Under the pieces are notes generated by a model. That model had not been told where the DNA came from, searched no databases, and worked only from the letters and a program-made list of their open reading frames with translations. From contig NC_134101.1 in assembly GCF_000715075.1 (NCBI RefSeq), positions 120,160,616 to 120,224,615 of the forward strand: 64,000 bases of DNA, read 5' to 3'. Origin of the DNA: Nicotiana tabacum. Lineage: Eukaryota; Streptophyta; Magnoliopsida; Solanales; Solanaceae. Positions 49,605 to 61,824 of this stretch are shown one piece after another. Positions within the stretch are counted from its first letter, which is position 1; each line of letters opens with the position of its first letter. The position numbers were made by a program, and so were the translations under genes.

Positions 49605-52600
49605 TGTCACGACCCCAACCCCGGTCATGATGGCACCCAACACACTGCTAGGCAAGCCCGACCATTCAACAACATTATCCCAAATTCTTATTCAGATTAT
49701 AGATAAATATCATAGAGAATTTACTAAGTCATTTTATTCAAGTGTATAATTAATAATAAAATCTGCGGAAGTTCAATTAAAATACCACATCATAGCCCAA
49801 CAGAATCCGGTGTCACGAATATGAGCCTCTAATACAGAATATCCACCTATTACAAGTCTGTCTAGGAAAAATACGGAATAAAATATAGAGATAGATAGGA
49901 GAGATCAAGGTTGCGAATGCCATGCAGCTACCTCGATACTCCCGGATACTGCTGCTCAACTAAACAAATCCTCACTCAGCCTGTAGTGTACCTGGATCTG
50001 CACACAAGGTGCAGGGAGTAATGTGAGTACTCCGACCCAGTGAGTAATAAACATAAATAAAGGCTGAGAATAAGAAATCATGGAAAAATACAAAGTAAAC
50101 TATAACTGGAAGTTTAGAACAACAAATAGTGAAGCAACAAGTCAATTAAGTCAGAGTACCAAATACTGAGACAGGTATAACAGATAAAAACAAATGCATG
50201 AGTGCAATGCAATGCATATGATGGTACACTCTAGTACCCACTGCGGCGTGCAGCCCGAGCCATCCATTTATTTATCGTCGACGGCGCTCACTGGGGGTGT
50301 GTGCAGACTCCGGAGGGGCTCCTACAGCCCAAGCGCAATATCAAGCCATCTCGTGGCATCAAATCTAGGCCCTCGGCCTCATATCAATCTCAGTATAATC
50401 ACCCAGGCTCTCAGCCGCAATATCAATGTACTCAACCAGGCTCTCGGCCTCAATATCAATGTCATACTGCTGCGGCGCGCAGCCCGATCCATGCTCAGTC
50501 CAGAAACCATCATAAGCCCCTTGGGCATTTGTAAAACAGTAGTTCTCAGCCCGAAATATCATTTAAAAATACCATTTAAGTTTTCAAATCTTAGAAAGAT
50601 GGCTGAGTTTGCAAAACAGTATTTAAAAACCATGGACTGAGATCAAATGATATGCATGTATGCGAAAACAGTGATGTCAATCCCTGAAGGATTCAAACAA
50701 TTGGCAAGAAACCCAAATGTAACAGTTAAATCCAAGTAAGGATGATTCTCAATTTAGTTCAAGTAGAAAACATGGTAAAAACATCTCTCGGGACGGGCCA
50801 AGTCACAATCCCCAATGGTTCTCTACCCCACGCCCATTATCTGGCGTGCAAGTCACCTCAATATAGCGTTACGATGTGAAATATCGGGGTTTCAAACACT
50901 CAAGACATCACTTACATCAATTACTCACCTCGAACCGGCTACTTCTTTAGCTCGCGACGCCTTTGCCCCTCGAATTGGCCTCCACGTGCGTCGAATCTAT
51001 CCAAAATCAGAACGAATATGTCATAATATTATAAGGGAACAAAGCCCAATCAAAACAATCGAAAAAATACCAAAATTCTCGAAATTAGCAAAAACCCGAG
51101 CAAAATACTACTCCACAATGCCTTTTCCTCTCAAATTGACCTCCGAATGCCTTGAATCTAGCCACAATAATTCGATTCAATCAATAAAAATTATACGAAT
51201 TAATTCCATATGGAATTCTACACTTTCCATTAAAAATCCGAAATTTGCACTCAAAATTCGCCTGTGGGGCCCACGTATCGGAATCCGACAAAACTTATAA
51301 AATCTGATAACCCATTCCGATACGAGTTCAACCATACCAAAATTATCAAATTCTGACAACAACTCGACCTCCAAATCTTAATTTTTCATTTTTGGAAGAT
51401 TTTGCAAAAATCTTGATTTCTTCCATTTAAATCCGAATTAAACGATGAAAATAACCATGGATTTATGTAATATAAACACTTTCAAGTATAGGACACTTAG
51501 TTGAGTTGAAATCGTGAAGAACACCTCAAAATCGCCCAAGAACCGAGCTCAAAATCCCAAAACGAAAATGAAGAAATCAGCATTTTTAGTCCTTAAGTTT
51601 CTGTTCGCCCGTCACTAAAAGTCCAGTTTTGTCACTAAAAGTCCACCAGAGACAGCTTTACCAGCCATATTCAATCGATCATAACTTTCTGTATAAATGT
51701 CTGAATGACAAATGGTTTAAATTTATGGAAACTAGAATACAAGAGCTACAACTTTCATGTTTTATACATTTTTCGATTCCATATATATTTCGAGATATAA
51801 GCTTCCAAATTTGCCTCCTCGCATCAGAAATTTCAGGGAAATTTCAAAACAACTTTACTAACCCTTATTCAATCGACTATAACTTTCCATACAAATATCT
51901 AAATGATGAATGGTTTATATTTCTGGAAACTAGAATACAAGGGCTACACCTTTCATGTTTTATACATTTTCCGATTCCATATATATTCTGCGATATAAGC
52001 TTCCAAATTAGCTTCCTCGCATCAGAAATTTCTGGGAAATTTCAAAACAGCTTCACTAACCCTTATTCAATCGATTATTACTTTCTGTACAAATATCCAA
52101 ATGGTGAATGGTTTATATTTCAGGAAATTAGAATACAAGGGCTACAACTTTCATGTTTTATATATTTTCCGATTCCTTATAGATTACGAGATATAAGCTT
52201 CCAAATTATGCTCCTCGCATCAAAATTTTCGAACCTTGCTGTCAAAAATCCAGCAAGTTAAATTGGCCTAAAAATGGCCCGAAACTATTCCGAAACTCAC
52301 CCGAGCCCCTCGGGACTCTAACCAATATGCTAACATGTCTTAAAACATCATCCAAACTTGCTCCAATCATCAAAACACCTCAACTAACACTAAAATCATC
52401 GAATTACATCGAATTCAAGCCTAAGTTCTTTTAAAACTTCCAAAACACGCATTCGATCAAAAACCCAACCAAACCACGTCCGAATGACCTGAAATTTTGC
52501 ACACACATCACAAATGACATAACAAAGCTACAGCAACTCTCGGAATTCCATTCCGACCCTCAGATCAAAATCTCACCTATCAACCGGAATTCGCCAAAAT

Positions 52601-52914
52601 ACTAACTTCGCCAATTCAAGCCTAATTCTACATCGGACCTCCAAAATTACTTTCGATCGCACTCCTAAGTCACAAATCATCCCCCGAAGCTAACCGAATC
52701 ATCGAGATTCAAATCCAAGCCCTTTAACACATAAGTCAACGTCTGGTTGACTTTTCCAAAACAAACCTTCCTTAAAGAGACTAAGTGTCTCATTTCCTAC
52801 TAAAACCAATCCAAATCAACTCGTTCACACCCAAAACTGATAATGAAGCATAAAGAAATACAAAATGGGAAAAACGGGGCAGTAACTCACGAGACAACGA
52901 GTCGGGTCGTCACA
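49605..52914 (-). repeat. TE7 complete LTR
   Basis: 3310 bp, TGTCACGACCCCAACCCCGG to GTCGGGTCGTCACA. It contains the 198-bp triplication (51657-52254) and GCGGCG(T/C)GCAGCCCGA(G/T)CC motifs at 50243 and 50471 which also occur in the internal region. The frames 50194-50640 and 50815-51300 have no recognisable domain. Confidence 0.9.
51657..52254 (+). repeat. 198-bp unit repeated three times in TE7 LTR
   Basis: Units carry CATATTCAATCGATCATAAC or ACCCTTATTCAATCGA(C/T)TAT, then CATGTTTTATACATTTTCC, GATATAAGCTTCCAAATT and CTCGCATCAGAAATTTC. Offsets measured at TCAATCG are 198 and 198 bp, exactly 66 codons, so a 210-codon frame (51629-52261) stays open. The frame's peptide has no known domain, and its position in an LTR argues against a gene. 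Confidence 0.9.
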
Positions 52915-52926
52915 TCCTCCCCAACT
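52915..52926 (-). other. TE7 polypurine tract
   Basis: The minus strand reads AAGTTGGGGAGGA directly before the LTR start TGTGACGACCC. Confidence 0.8.
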
Positions 52927-55900
52927 TAAACAAACGCTCGTCCTCGAGCGTACCCAGAGTTGTCCTAGAAGCCAACCAATAGCTGAACGACTTTACCAAG
53001 AATATACCCATGGGTGATCCCACACTACCCTATCTCGCATAGGTCCGATAACATAACATAGCTGAAATTTCACAATCCATCTAGTCCATAAACCATAGAA
53101 CCACACTGCACCTTCCGAAATCATACACAAGATTAGAACTTCACATCCATACTCAGAATAAGCCCGAACCAGCTGTAATAACCCATACCTGCAATATCAG
53201 GTGCAATTATCTGATATACCACATAACTCAGACACTCGGAACAATAATTTCTATTCATAGTAGCTGCACATAATAATCGAATATCGATAGGAAACCTCTT
53301 AACAACTAAAGCCTCATTCCAACACTTTCACATACTGCTAATGATAAAGGAAACATGCAATAAATCATAACCATTTCCTATGTCAACCATTCATGAAGTC
53401 ATTTCTCTCCTGGTAATTACCATAGCAAATTTTGAATGAACCTCAATATTTACCCATCACATATACTGAAATCGAATCCGTTCGCATTCATTAATGATTT
53501 CAACGATCTCTTCTGACCAAACACACTACTCAGGTGACATGACACATCAATACATGCCTAAGCCACAACTTGCATAATACGTGCACTGATAAGAAACGGT
53601 CTGAACATACTCAATTCATGAAAATGACTCAACTTAGAGAGTTGTACCTCAAACTCACTAGTACTGCCACAACACAAGGCTGAGACCCTGTCTCACATCA
53701 TAGAAACAGGACACACAAATTTGACCCGCAATGTCATGTTTCCACACAACTTTGCTGCAACGCGCGTTCTTATCCAAATACTACTCCACAGGAAACACCT
53801 CAAGTCATTATGCTTGAAATCGACAACCATGCTCAATTGATGTCTGGAGCCAAAGAAAATCATTACACCCATGGTGAAACAAATAACACACACCACGCAG
53901 ACCTGATAGAACATAACCGGTACGTTATTCATCGAGTAACACCCAATTACTCATCCCGCTCGACTTCCACTACTACAACTCCTATCGGAGCCAGACGATC
54001 CGGTGCCTGGCACCAAATTAATACCGAAATCAACAACCTCGCCCGGTGACATGCATAGCTATATGAAACTCATCTAAAAAGTCCCCCAACACCGGAACTG
54101 AATTAATGATAACAACCTTTGCACTGACATCCATCACGAATGCCCAATTAAGAAAGCAATCCTTCCCAACCGTCCGCTGGTCCTTTGAAATATAAACCAC
54201 TCTGCTAGAACATAATCCAATGCACTTCATCACTCAACCCGTGGCATTTTCGGTATTGCCCGTAGCGCAATAGTTCAGAATCACTCAACACTAAGACAAC
54301 CAGTCTGAATTCCGACATCACATCCAAAATCTGACATACCAGCAAACAAAGATCCACTCGAGCCTCCAAATCCCGATTGCCGCTGAACGGTGCCGAATAC
54401 ACACGATCCACCACCACAACCTAGCTTGTACATGAGAACTCCTAGTCTCCAACTCCATATGGCACACAAATTATCATACCTGATTCCAGTTTCCACCGTG
54501 CGAATACATGCACACCTTCGATACCCAATCATTCCACGATAAATACTCTAAAATTTCAATGTGCCATACAAGCAACTCGAATATCAGCAGTCGATCCAGC
54601 CTTAAAGTGTCGCAATACTATTAAAGTGCCATCAACTAAATCACATTGGCCTTTTTTCTGAAACATATACCCTCTACAAATCACTATGATTAGAAATACA
54701 ATTTCCTTAATCGTCTAAAGATCATTCACCCTAATCATCTGAAGCTCATTTCTCTAATCACCTAAAGCTGCCCGTACCGCCTAAGAATGTTATCAATTTC
54801 CATTCAGAACTGAACTGTAACCTTACTCATGCAAATCTCAACCCTTCACAACATATCGCATATACCATACCATTCTAAGGTAACATGAGGACTTCACCTC
54901 CTTTCCGAACCATGAACGTTTACGTACTCAACTAGTCAAGAACTTCCATTTATCCCATCTAGAAGAAAAATCATGACACAGCCCATGCTCTCCATGACAT
55001 ACATAGGTCTTATTCAAATTCTTACAATACCGACACGACGGATGAGATCTGTATAAATTCATAACACCGCCGAATCAACAATTCATTGGGTCTATACTTC
55101 TGGAAAGAACTATCACCTCATTATGAACCAAATAATGGTCTTAGCCCCTTAATTTTCTTCATATACTCAGATTGCACTGATCTCGAATTCAATGATCTCG
55201 TCTCACCCATTACGAACTGCTCAGGAAATAAGCCACCCCAGAAATAATCAAAAGCCGCATATGATGCCCTAATATGCCAATAGGCTACCAATTCGAACGC
55301 GATACAAAAAAAAATAAAACGAACTCTGAAAGGAATTACCAATCTCACGCACTAATACGAACTTTCCTTAGAAAACAGGAAACAAGGCATACAAAATAGC
55401 ATATAGAAAACTATACTCAATATCACACTGTTGCGGCGTGCAACCCGATCCAGATAACATACCCATGGCGGCGTGCCACCCGATCCACACATAGATCTCA
55501 CATAAGGAGATGCATATCGAGCCAAATTTGCTCATTACAACAAAATACCGAGTATCGGTCGTAAGCATGCTAAGTGCATAATAATATCTCTGAGGGACAT
55601 ATAGCATTATAAGCTATAAAACTCAAGCACAACTGAGGTCCGATGTACAGTCTGAATTTCAAGAGCCAAGATGCTCATATAACGTCATTCCTACACGGAT
55701 TCTCAACACATAGCAATTTCTCAAGCCGTATCACAACTCACACAACGCAATACATTACTACGCGAAATATCTGACAACGAAACATCAACTTAACTACTCT
55801 TCCATGAGGACCACGTTACTAAAATGCACACATCTGGCCTGATATAGAGCCATTATTCACATTAAATCTATCCACCGACTGCAAGCTGATTCTGATCACA

Positions 55901-57442
55901 CTGAACTAGTCTGATAACCTTTTAAATGTCCATAATAACTCCCATTTTTCTCACAACACACAAGAACAACCATCACAATCGAAGTAATCATCCCCAATTC
56001 ACAACCCAATATGCCAAGTGCCCTCTAGGCATGAATCTTCAATTTAGCGACACCATCACAAACTTCATACTTGGTTTACACCTTTAATCAATCAAGTGAT
56101 CACATGCCACACTTATATAATCTTCTTGTGGGACACACTCCCACAACCTACCACAACAATATCTGGAGCGTACCTCCAAACCACCGGTGGCACTAACGCT
56201 GAAGAGCGATCAAGAATTATTAACCGGACGCAAAACCCTTTTTACAAAACACCTATCTTAGGTGACGCCGAAGACAATACCAACTTACCGTAAACATTGA
56301 AACTTATCTCCTGCTCATCCGAGCTCATGACATCTTGTCAAAAATTGTCCTTCACTTGTGCCATTCTCGGCCCAATTTCCACAACCAGAACTAATTCACC
56401 AGCATGCATCAAATCAGAACTAACATAGTACATAACCACACAATCCGCTAACCAATAGCAAGCTCCCCAACTTGGCTCGAAGCCATAGATCACAACACAC
56501 TATACTCATAACGCATATACTCCATTGTTGCCTCAATACCATAGTAAGGTTAAACTCAAATCCTCTGTAAGCTTGTGTAAACACATTTCATCTAGTACTT
56601 CAACTCTTTGGCAATCTCGCAACAGTTAAACTCACTCTCTTAAGTGAACCAAAAATTTCAAACTTCAACACTTACAATTCATTTGCACATGAGATCTTCT
56701 GTCATTCACATGAGGATCACACCGCCTCAGCACACTTCACGGGAGATAACCCACCTGCTTCACCTCAATATAACATTTTCGTATACCTTCTACCGCCATA
56801 AGCATTACGCAGTCACTTGATCTTCCTGAGTCTGTACTCATACCGCAACATGAAATTTACTTTACTCCCAACTAGGAGACATGAAAAGATTCTTCACACG
56901 CCCATAACTCGAGCTATAACTTGAATCACGGTGGACTTCAAGCATCTATTAGTTCTTCCATTATTCAGCAGACCCTTCTCGTCGCTTCCAAATCATATAG
57001 ATATGCCTCGCAGTACTAACATACTCATCACATAGCCACAACTATCATTTCCACTAACAGGTACACTACCGAACATATAAGTTCAAAAATACTTGTTCAC
57101 ACAATCAGCACCTCGGCGCTCCCGCCATAGGCAAAGATCCAACCTCAAGTCCTCTAGACTGGCCCACCATAAACTCACAGAGATAACACCTCGCCCCTCG
57201 ATCGGGTAATCACAAGCCATTGAGTCACATCTGATACTGAGCGCCCATGCGCGCATACGAACGCGTGGAAGGAATTTCAAAAGTTTCTTTTCAAGATGAA
57301 TCAATGACGCACTATAAGAATTCAAGAATGTGAAGTTTTCCTAAAGGTTCTGCAGCCTCTCGAGGATAAATACAGACGTCTCCGTACCGATCCGCGAGAT
57401 GCTACTAAACCTCCTCATAACTCGCGAGACCAATTAACCTAG
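52927..57442 (-). other. TE7 internal region, mostly unrecognisable
   Basis: 4.5 kb with only short frames. Apart from the protease/RT-junction remnant listed separately I find no RT, integrase or CCHC motif. Near 55434-55480 the GCGGCGTGC(A/C)ACCCGATCC motif of the LTR appears twice. The part next to the primer site (57080-57442) is the leader duplicated at 49272-49589. Confidence 0.6.
53985..54233 (-). pseudogene. TE7 pol remnant at the protease/RT junction
   Basis: The minus strand reads WAFVMDVSA, INSVPVLGDFLDEF and, after a frame change, VDFGINLVPGT. These are colinear with [22 protein letters not shown] and [14 protein letters not shown] in TE8 pol (62440-62600), the linker just before the RT domain. 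Beyond VPGT the similarity ends and RT motifs are not seen. This short stretch is the best evidence that TE7 descends from a Tekay-like autonomous element. Confidence 0.6.
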
Positions 57443-57454
57443 GCTCTGATACCA
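57443..57454 (-). other. TE7 primer-binding site, right unit
   Basis: GCTCTGATACCA, three bases before TGTCACG at 57458. Confidence 0.9.
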
Positions 57455-57457
57455 ACT

Positions 57458-57889
57458 TGTCACGACCCCAACCCCGGTCATGATGGCGCCCAACATACTA
57501 CTAGGAAAGTCCGACCATTCAACAACATTATCCCAAATTCTTATTCAGATTATAAATAAATATCATAGAAAATTTACTAAGTCATTTTATTCAAGTGTAT
57601 AATTAATAATAAAATCTGCGGAAGTTCAATTAAAATACCACACCATAGCCCAACAGAATTCGGTGTCACGAATATGAGCCTCTAATACAGAATATCCACC
57701 TATTACAAGTCTGTCTAGGAAAAATATGGAATAAAAGATAGAGATAGATGGGAAAGATCAAGGCTGTGAATGCCATGCAGCTACCTCGATACTCCCGAAT
57801 ACTGCTGCTCAGCTAAACAAATCCTCACTCAGCCTGTAGTGTCCCTGGATCTGCACACAAGGTGCAGGGAGTAATGTGAGTACTCCGAC
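57458..57889 (-). repeat. TE7 right LTR, first 432 bp
   Basis: It matches 49605-50036 with few differences and stops at GTACTCCGAC, where TE8 begins. The remaining LTR and the second copy of the TE8 target duplication should lie right of the window. Confidence 0.9.
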
Positions 57890-59066
57890 TGTTACAACCC
57901 ATATCCACACGCGTTAGTTCATGCCATATATTAGTTAACATAAATTCAAGAAGGAATTACCTTTGAGATGATAAGAAGTTAATCCAATTGGTCTTAAGTG
58001 ATACAAGGGTGTATAAGGGTGATTAACAAGTATTAGAAGTTAAACGAATCAAGGATGTGGTAACTCGTATTTTCAGGTAAACCTAGAGGTTCTTAATACA
58101 CTCAATGTCATGTATTAAGGTGTTTTAATCATATAATATCCGTATCATAAGTCTTGAAGTCAAACGAGTTATTAAACAAAAGTCGACAAACGTTGTCGCA
58201 ACTTAGGTTCATAATTTTACTTAAACATTAGGTTAAATGTTTCTAAGCTTTTCTCCTAATTTACAAGGAATTATGGGGTGATCTACCCAACAAATTAAAG
58301 ATCTACGAGTCTAGTTTCCAACTCATTAAACCATTTGTCAATACGATCTCGGAGTATAGAGATATTCATATTTTTGCAAGCCTGCGCAGATTGGTAGATG
58401 ACAAGTAGGTGCATCACCTACTTGCCAAAATGATAGGACAAAATTAAAAGACCTAAGTCGGCCAAGAGAGGACTTTTAAGGGGTTATGAACTCAGTTATT
58501 TCATCCATATTTCAGACCCTCAAAACCAAAGTTAACCCCTGCAACTCCTCCCCAAAAATCCCACACAAACCCTAATCGATTTTCCCTCTCTTTCAAGTTC
58601 TATTTGAAGGTAAAACCTAGAGTTTGAAGAACCAAGGGAAGGGCTGAGTTATCCAACAAGTAAGGTAAGTTACTGCCATATTTCATTAATATTTCTCTTC
58701 TGTGAATTCATGGTAATTCGTTCTATACATGTAAGAACTCACGGGACGGTGATCGGAAGCCGTGAGTTCGAGTTATTCACTTGTAGCGGACTGTTTGGTG
58801 GACTGTTTTGTGTTGTTATTGGGCTGCGTGTTTTACTACAATTTTGTGGAGTTTTGGAGGTGTAAGGGTGTGGAGGAACACCATATATATGTAGGGTTGT
58901 GGGCTGATAGTGATTCGTAACATTTCCGGGTTGTTTGACACGACTACGGTGGTCGTCGTATGTATGATGTAATTAGGTTGTGCGTGGACTGTTTTGGGAG
59001 GCTCAATATGTTTATTATTGATGTTGTTTGGGCTGTTTGGTGATTGTTTGGAATGGTGTGAAGTCA

Positions 59067-59074
59067 TATATATA
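59067..59074 (+). promoter_or_regulatory. TATA box candidate of TE8
   Basis: TATATATA followed by GGGGAGG, in the 3' half of the LTR and on the element's sense strand. Inference only. Confidence 0.45.
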
Positions 59075-59542
59075 GGGGAGGTGCTGTCCGTTTCAACGTA
59101 AAATAGGTTGTGGTCGATACATAATAGTTATGACGCTTAAATGATAACGATAGTATCGTTTCTCTTATTGTAGACTAAGGAGTTGTGACAATTTCATAGC
59201 TTGTGATTAGGGAAGTATATACAAGGTATGTGAGTCTATCCCTTTTCTTCTTTTGCACGACTCCGATTGTACATAATGTAATGAATGAGCTTCCAAAGAT
59301 ACTCTACTCTTAGAAGCTAGCAGTACTTACATTGCTTTCCCTCTTATGGAACGATTGATGTTAATGTTGCTTCTCTTATTCTTATGTTATCAATGTTGTT
59401 GGTACTTCCTGATTCTTATAAGGTTCATAATGAAGAGTTGGTCCTAATAACGTGTACAGAGGATACCGACCTTACATCACTCCGAAAGGTTTAGAATGTG
59501 ATTCCATGAGTCGAGCATGCATTATATATATGTATCTATTTT

Positions 59543-59700
59543 ACTCTACCGAGCCGTGCTATAGTCGGCCGGGTACGGCACATATTGTGCAACCACTGAT
59601 CAGTTGGGTTTTACCGAGCTCCACGTGGCCGGGTACGATTCTACCGAGCCTTATAACGGCCGGGTACATTTTTACCAAGCCTATTATGGTTGGGTACGAT
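59543..59700 (+). repeat. Four tandem copies of a roughly 30-bp unit in TE8 LTR
   Basis: Units read TACC(G/A)AGC...GGCCGGGTACG: starts near 59547, 59612, 59642 and 59673. The fourth is mutated (GGTTGGGTACG). Confidence 0.8.
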
Positions 59701-60420
59701 ATGATGATGATGATGCCAACAGAGGCGTATGTTTTAAAAGTTTATGTATACATACATATGTATCATGCATTTCATGTCAGTAGCCCTCAGAGGTACTCAG
59801 ATGTTCTAGGTTGTATATTCTCTATCCCTGCTTACATTACTGTTCGTATTTATGGTTCCCTGCCTTACATACTCAGTACTTTATTCGTACTGACGTCCTT
59901 TTATTTGTGGACACTGCATGTCGTACTGCAGGCCCTAATAGATAGGCAGGTGCAGCTCCCCCACCACAGTAGGTTGTCCAGTTCAGCAGTGATTGGCGAG
60001 ATCCTTTCTCTGAACTTGCCATGGTCTTGGTATGCATTTCTGTTATAGACATTATGGGTATGTCGGGGCCCTGTTCCGGCTATGTTGCAGCACTTATATT
60101 TATTTAGAGGCTCATAGACAAGTCTCGACTCATGTATAGTTTTGTATGCCTTGTCGGCTGGTTTTTGTTGTATAGTCTTTCATGGTAGCGTGGTAGCTCA
60201 TACCTTATATGTAGTTTCTTGATTGTCTGGTCATCCCCTGCTATGTATGTTCATGCTGTCATATTTTATTGTTGGTTGTCCATGATCCAGGTCTACCATT
60301 TATATTGATCTCGTCAACCCTAAAAGATAATTAAAAAAAAGTTAGATAAAATGTATGTTGGTGCACGACAAGTATGGTCGGGTGCTAGTCATGGCCCTCC
60401 AGTTTGGGTTGTGACAAACT

Positions 60421-60432
60421 TGGTATCAGAGC
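60421..60432 (+). other. TE8 primer-binding site (initiator Met-tRNA)
   Basis: TGGTATCAGAGC four bases after the LTR end at 60416. Confidence 0.95.
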
Positions 60433-60621
60433 AAGTCTGTCCTAGGGATTGTCTATGAGACATGTCTAGTAGAGTCTTGATTATAGATGTGTAGCGCGCC
60501 ACATTTATAATTAGGAGGCTATATGACATCTAGGGTTGTTACCTTCTTCCTGAATCTAGATCGTGCGTAGAGTTGAGTCGTAAGTGTTTGTCTCTAATAT
60601 TCACCTTGTTTTCTTTCAGCG
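60433..60621 (+). other. TE8 leader
   Basis: It contains GTCCTAGGGATTGTC and CATGTCTAGTAGAG, conserved in the leaders of TE5 and TE2. Such conservation just after the primer site suggests a packaging or dimerisation signal; inference. Confidence 0.5.
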
Positions 60622-61824
60622 ATGCCTTTGACTAGGAAGAAAACAATTAGTAGACGGCTTGATACAGCTGCGGGAGAGGGTACCAGTCAGGTGCCCCAAG
60701 CTAGAGCAGGCCAAAGTGAGGCTCAGAGTGAGATGTCGTCTCATACCTCATCTACCCCGTCTCCTCCAGAGGATATTAGGAGGCACCCAGCACCTCCAGT
60801 TCCTCCGTCTGGCACTACAGACCAGGATATGCAGAGTGCTTTGCAGTTATTGACTAGCTTGGTAGCTGCTCAGGCTCAGAGGTAGAATACAGGTGCTGCT
60901 GAGAAACCAGTTAGTACGAGAGTTCGTGATTTTATTAATTTAGACCCTCCAGTGTTTACCGGATCAGATCCCAAGGAGGACCCGCAGACTTTTATTGACT
61001 AGGTTCATCGTACACTTCGGGTTATGCATGTTAGTGATATAGAGGCAGTAGAGTTGGCTTCTTATCAGCTACGGGATTTAGTGGTTCTCTGGTATGATAG
61101 TTGGGAGAGATCCAGGGGTTCGAACGCTCCTCCAGCTGTGTGGAAGGAATTTTTTGAGGCCTTTCTTCGTCACTACTTGCCAGTTGAGATACGACGAGCT
61201 AGAGCTGATAAGTTCTTAAACATGAGACAAGGTAATATGAGTGTGCGAGAGTACAGTATGCAGTTCGATTCTTTAGCAAGGTATGCTCCCCATATGGTGG
61301 CCGAGATAAGTGATAGAGTGCATTTGTTCGTGAACAGATTGGGACCACATCTGATAAATAAGTGCACGACAGCCTCCTTGGTGGAGGGCATGGATATTTC
61401 CCGTATTCAGGCTTATGCCCAGACCCTAGAGGATCGTAAACGCCAGCAGAGGGTAGATAGGGAGCAGGATAGGGGCCAGCATAAGAGGTCGAGATTTGCA
61501 AGGTATTCTAATGACTTCAGAGGCAGCTTCAGGCCCAAGTCTTCGAGGAGTTCCGCGCCACCTGTAGCTAGTGCTCCCCCACAGTTTTAGAGGCCTCAAT
61601 ATGATCGATTTACCCATTCTAGTCCAGGTCAAAGTTTGCAGGCATCAGGCTCGCAACATCACAGGGATATTAGTCAGACGAGACCCACAACACCACATTG
61701 TGATCAGTGCGGTAAGGCCCACTTTGGACTGTGTCGTCGAGGTTCTGATGCATGTTATTCTTGCGGACAGCATGGCCATATGATGCGAGATTGCCCTAAC
61801 AGGGGAGGTGATGGTATGGCTTAG
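60622..61824 (+). pseudogene. TE8 gag with in-frame stops
   Basis: The start ATG at 60622 gives MPLTRKKTISRRLD, a Ser/Pro-rich N-terminus and, after stops at 60883 and 61000, the retrotransposon gag domain (ASYQLRDLVVLWYDSWERSR; EFFEAFLRHYLPVEIRRARA; MSVREYSMQFDSLARYAP; to about 61430). A basic RQQRVDREQDRGQHKRSR region follows. After a third stop (61588) there are [15 protein letters not shown] and a complete CCHC knuckle [14 protein letters not shown] at 61753-61794, then a fourth stop at 61822. All parts are in one frame, so no frameshift has occurred. Role: capsid and nucleic-acid binding of virus-like particles. Confidence 0.9.

Larger units (their letters stand above)
49059..57889 (-). 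mobile_element. TE7: tandem units of a minus-strand Met-primed LTR retrotransposon
   Basis: The order is internal fragment (49059-49589), primer site, complete LTR (49605-52914), polypurine tract, complete internal region (52915-57442), primer site, LTR start (57458-57889) cut by TE8. The left internal fragment repeats the right one at about 97% by eye, and the two LTR starts are nearly identical. The middle LTR is thus both the 3' LTR of the right unit and the 5' LTR of a left unit. A protease/RT-junction remnant at about 53985-54233 suggests a Tekay-like origin. Confidence 0.8.
57890..60416 (+). repeat. TE8 5' LTR
   Basis: 2527 bp from TGTTACAACCC to GGGTTGTGACA, ends that are inverted complements except for one base. 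The frame at 59452-60048 (198 codons) is open by chance across short repeats and resembles no protein I know. Confidence 0.9.

Noticed and set aside
50194..50640. 148-codon frame in the TE7 LTR
   Set aside because: Inside an LTR, made of short repeats (GGCTCTCGGCC, CAATATCAATG); no domain.
59452..60048. 198-codon open frame in the TE8 LTR
   Set aside because: It lies wholly inside an LTR, crosses a four-copy 30-bp repeat and has no domain or splice context.
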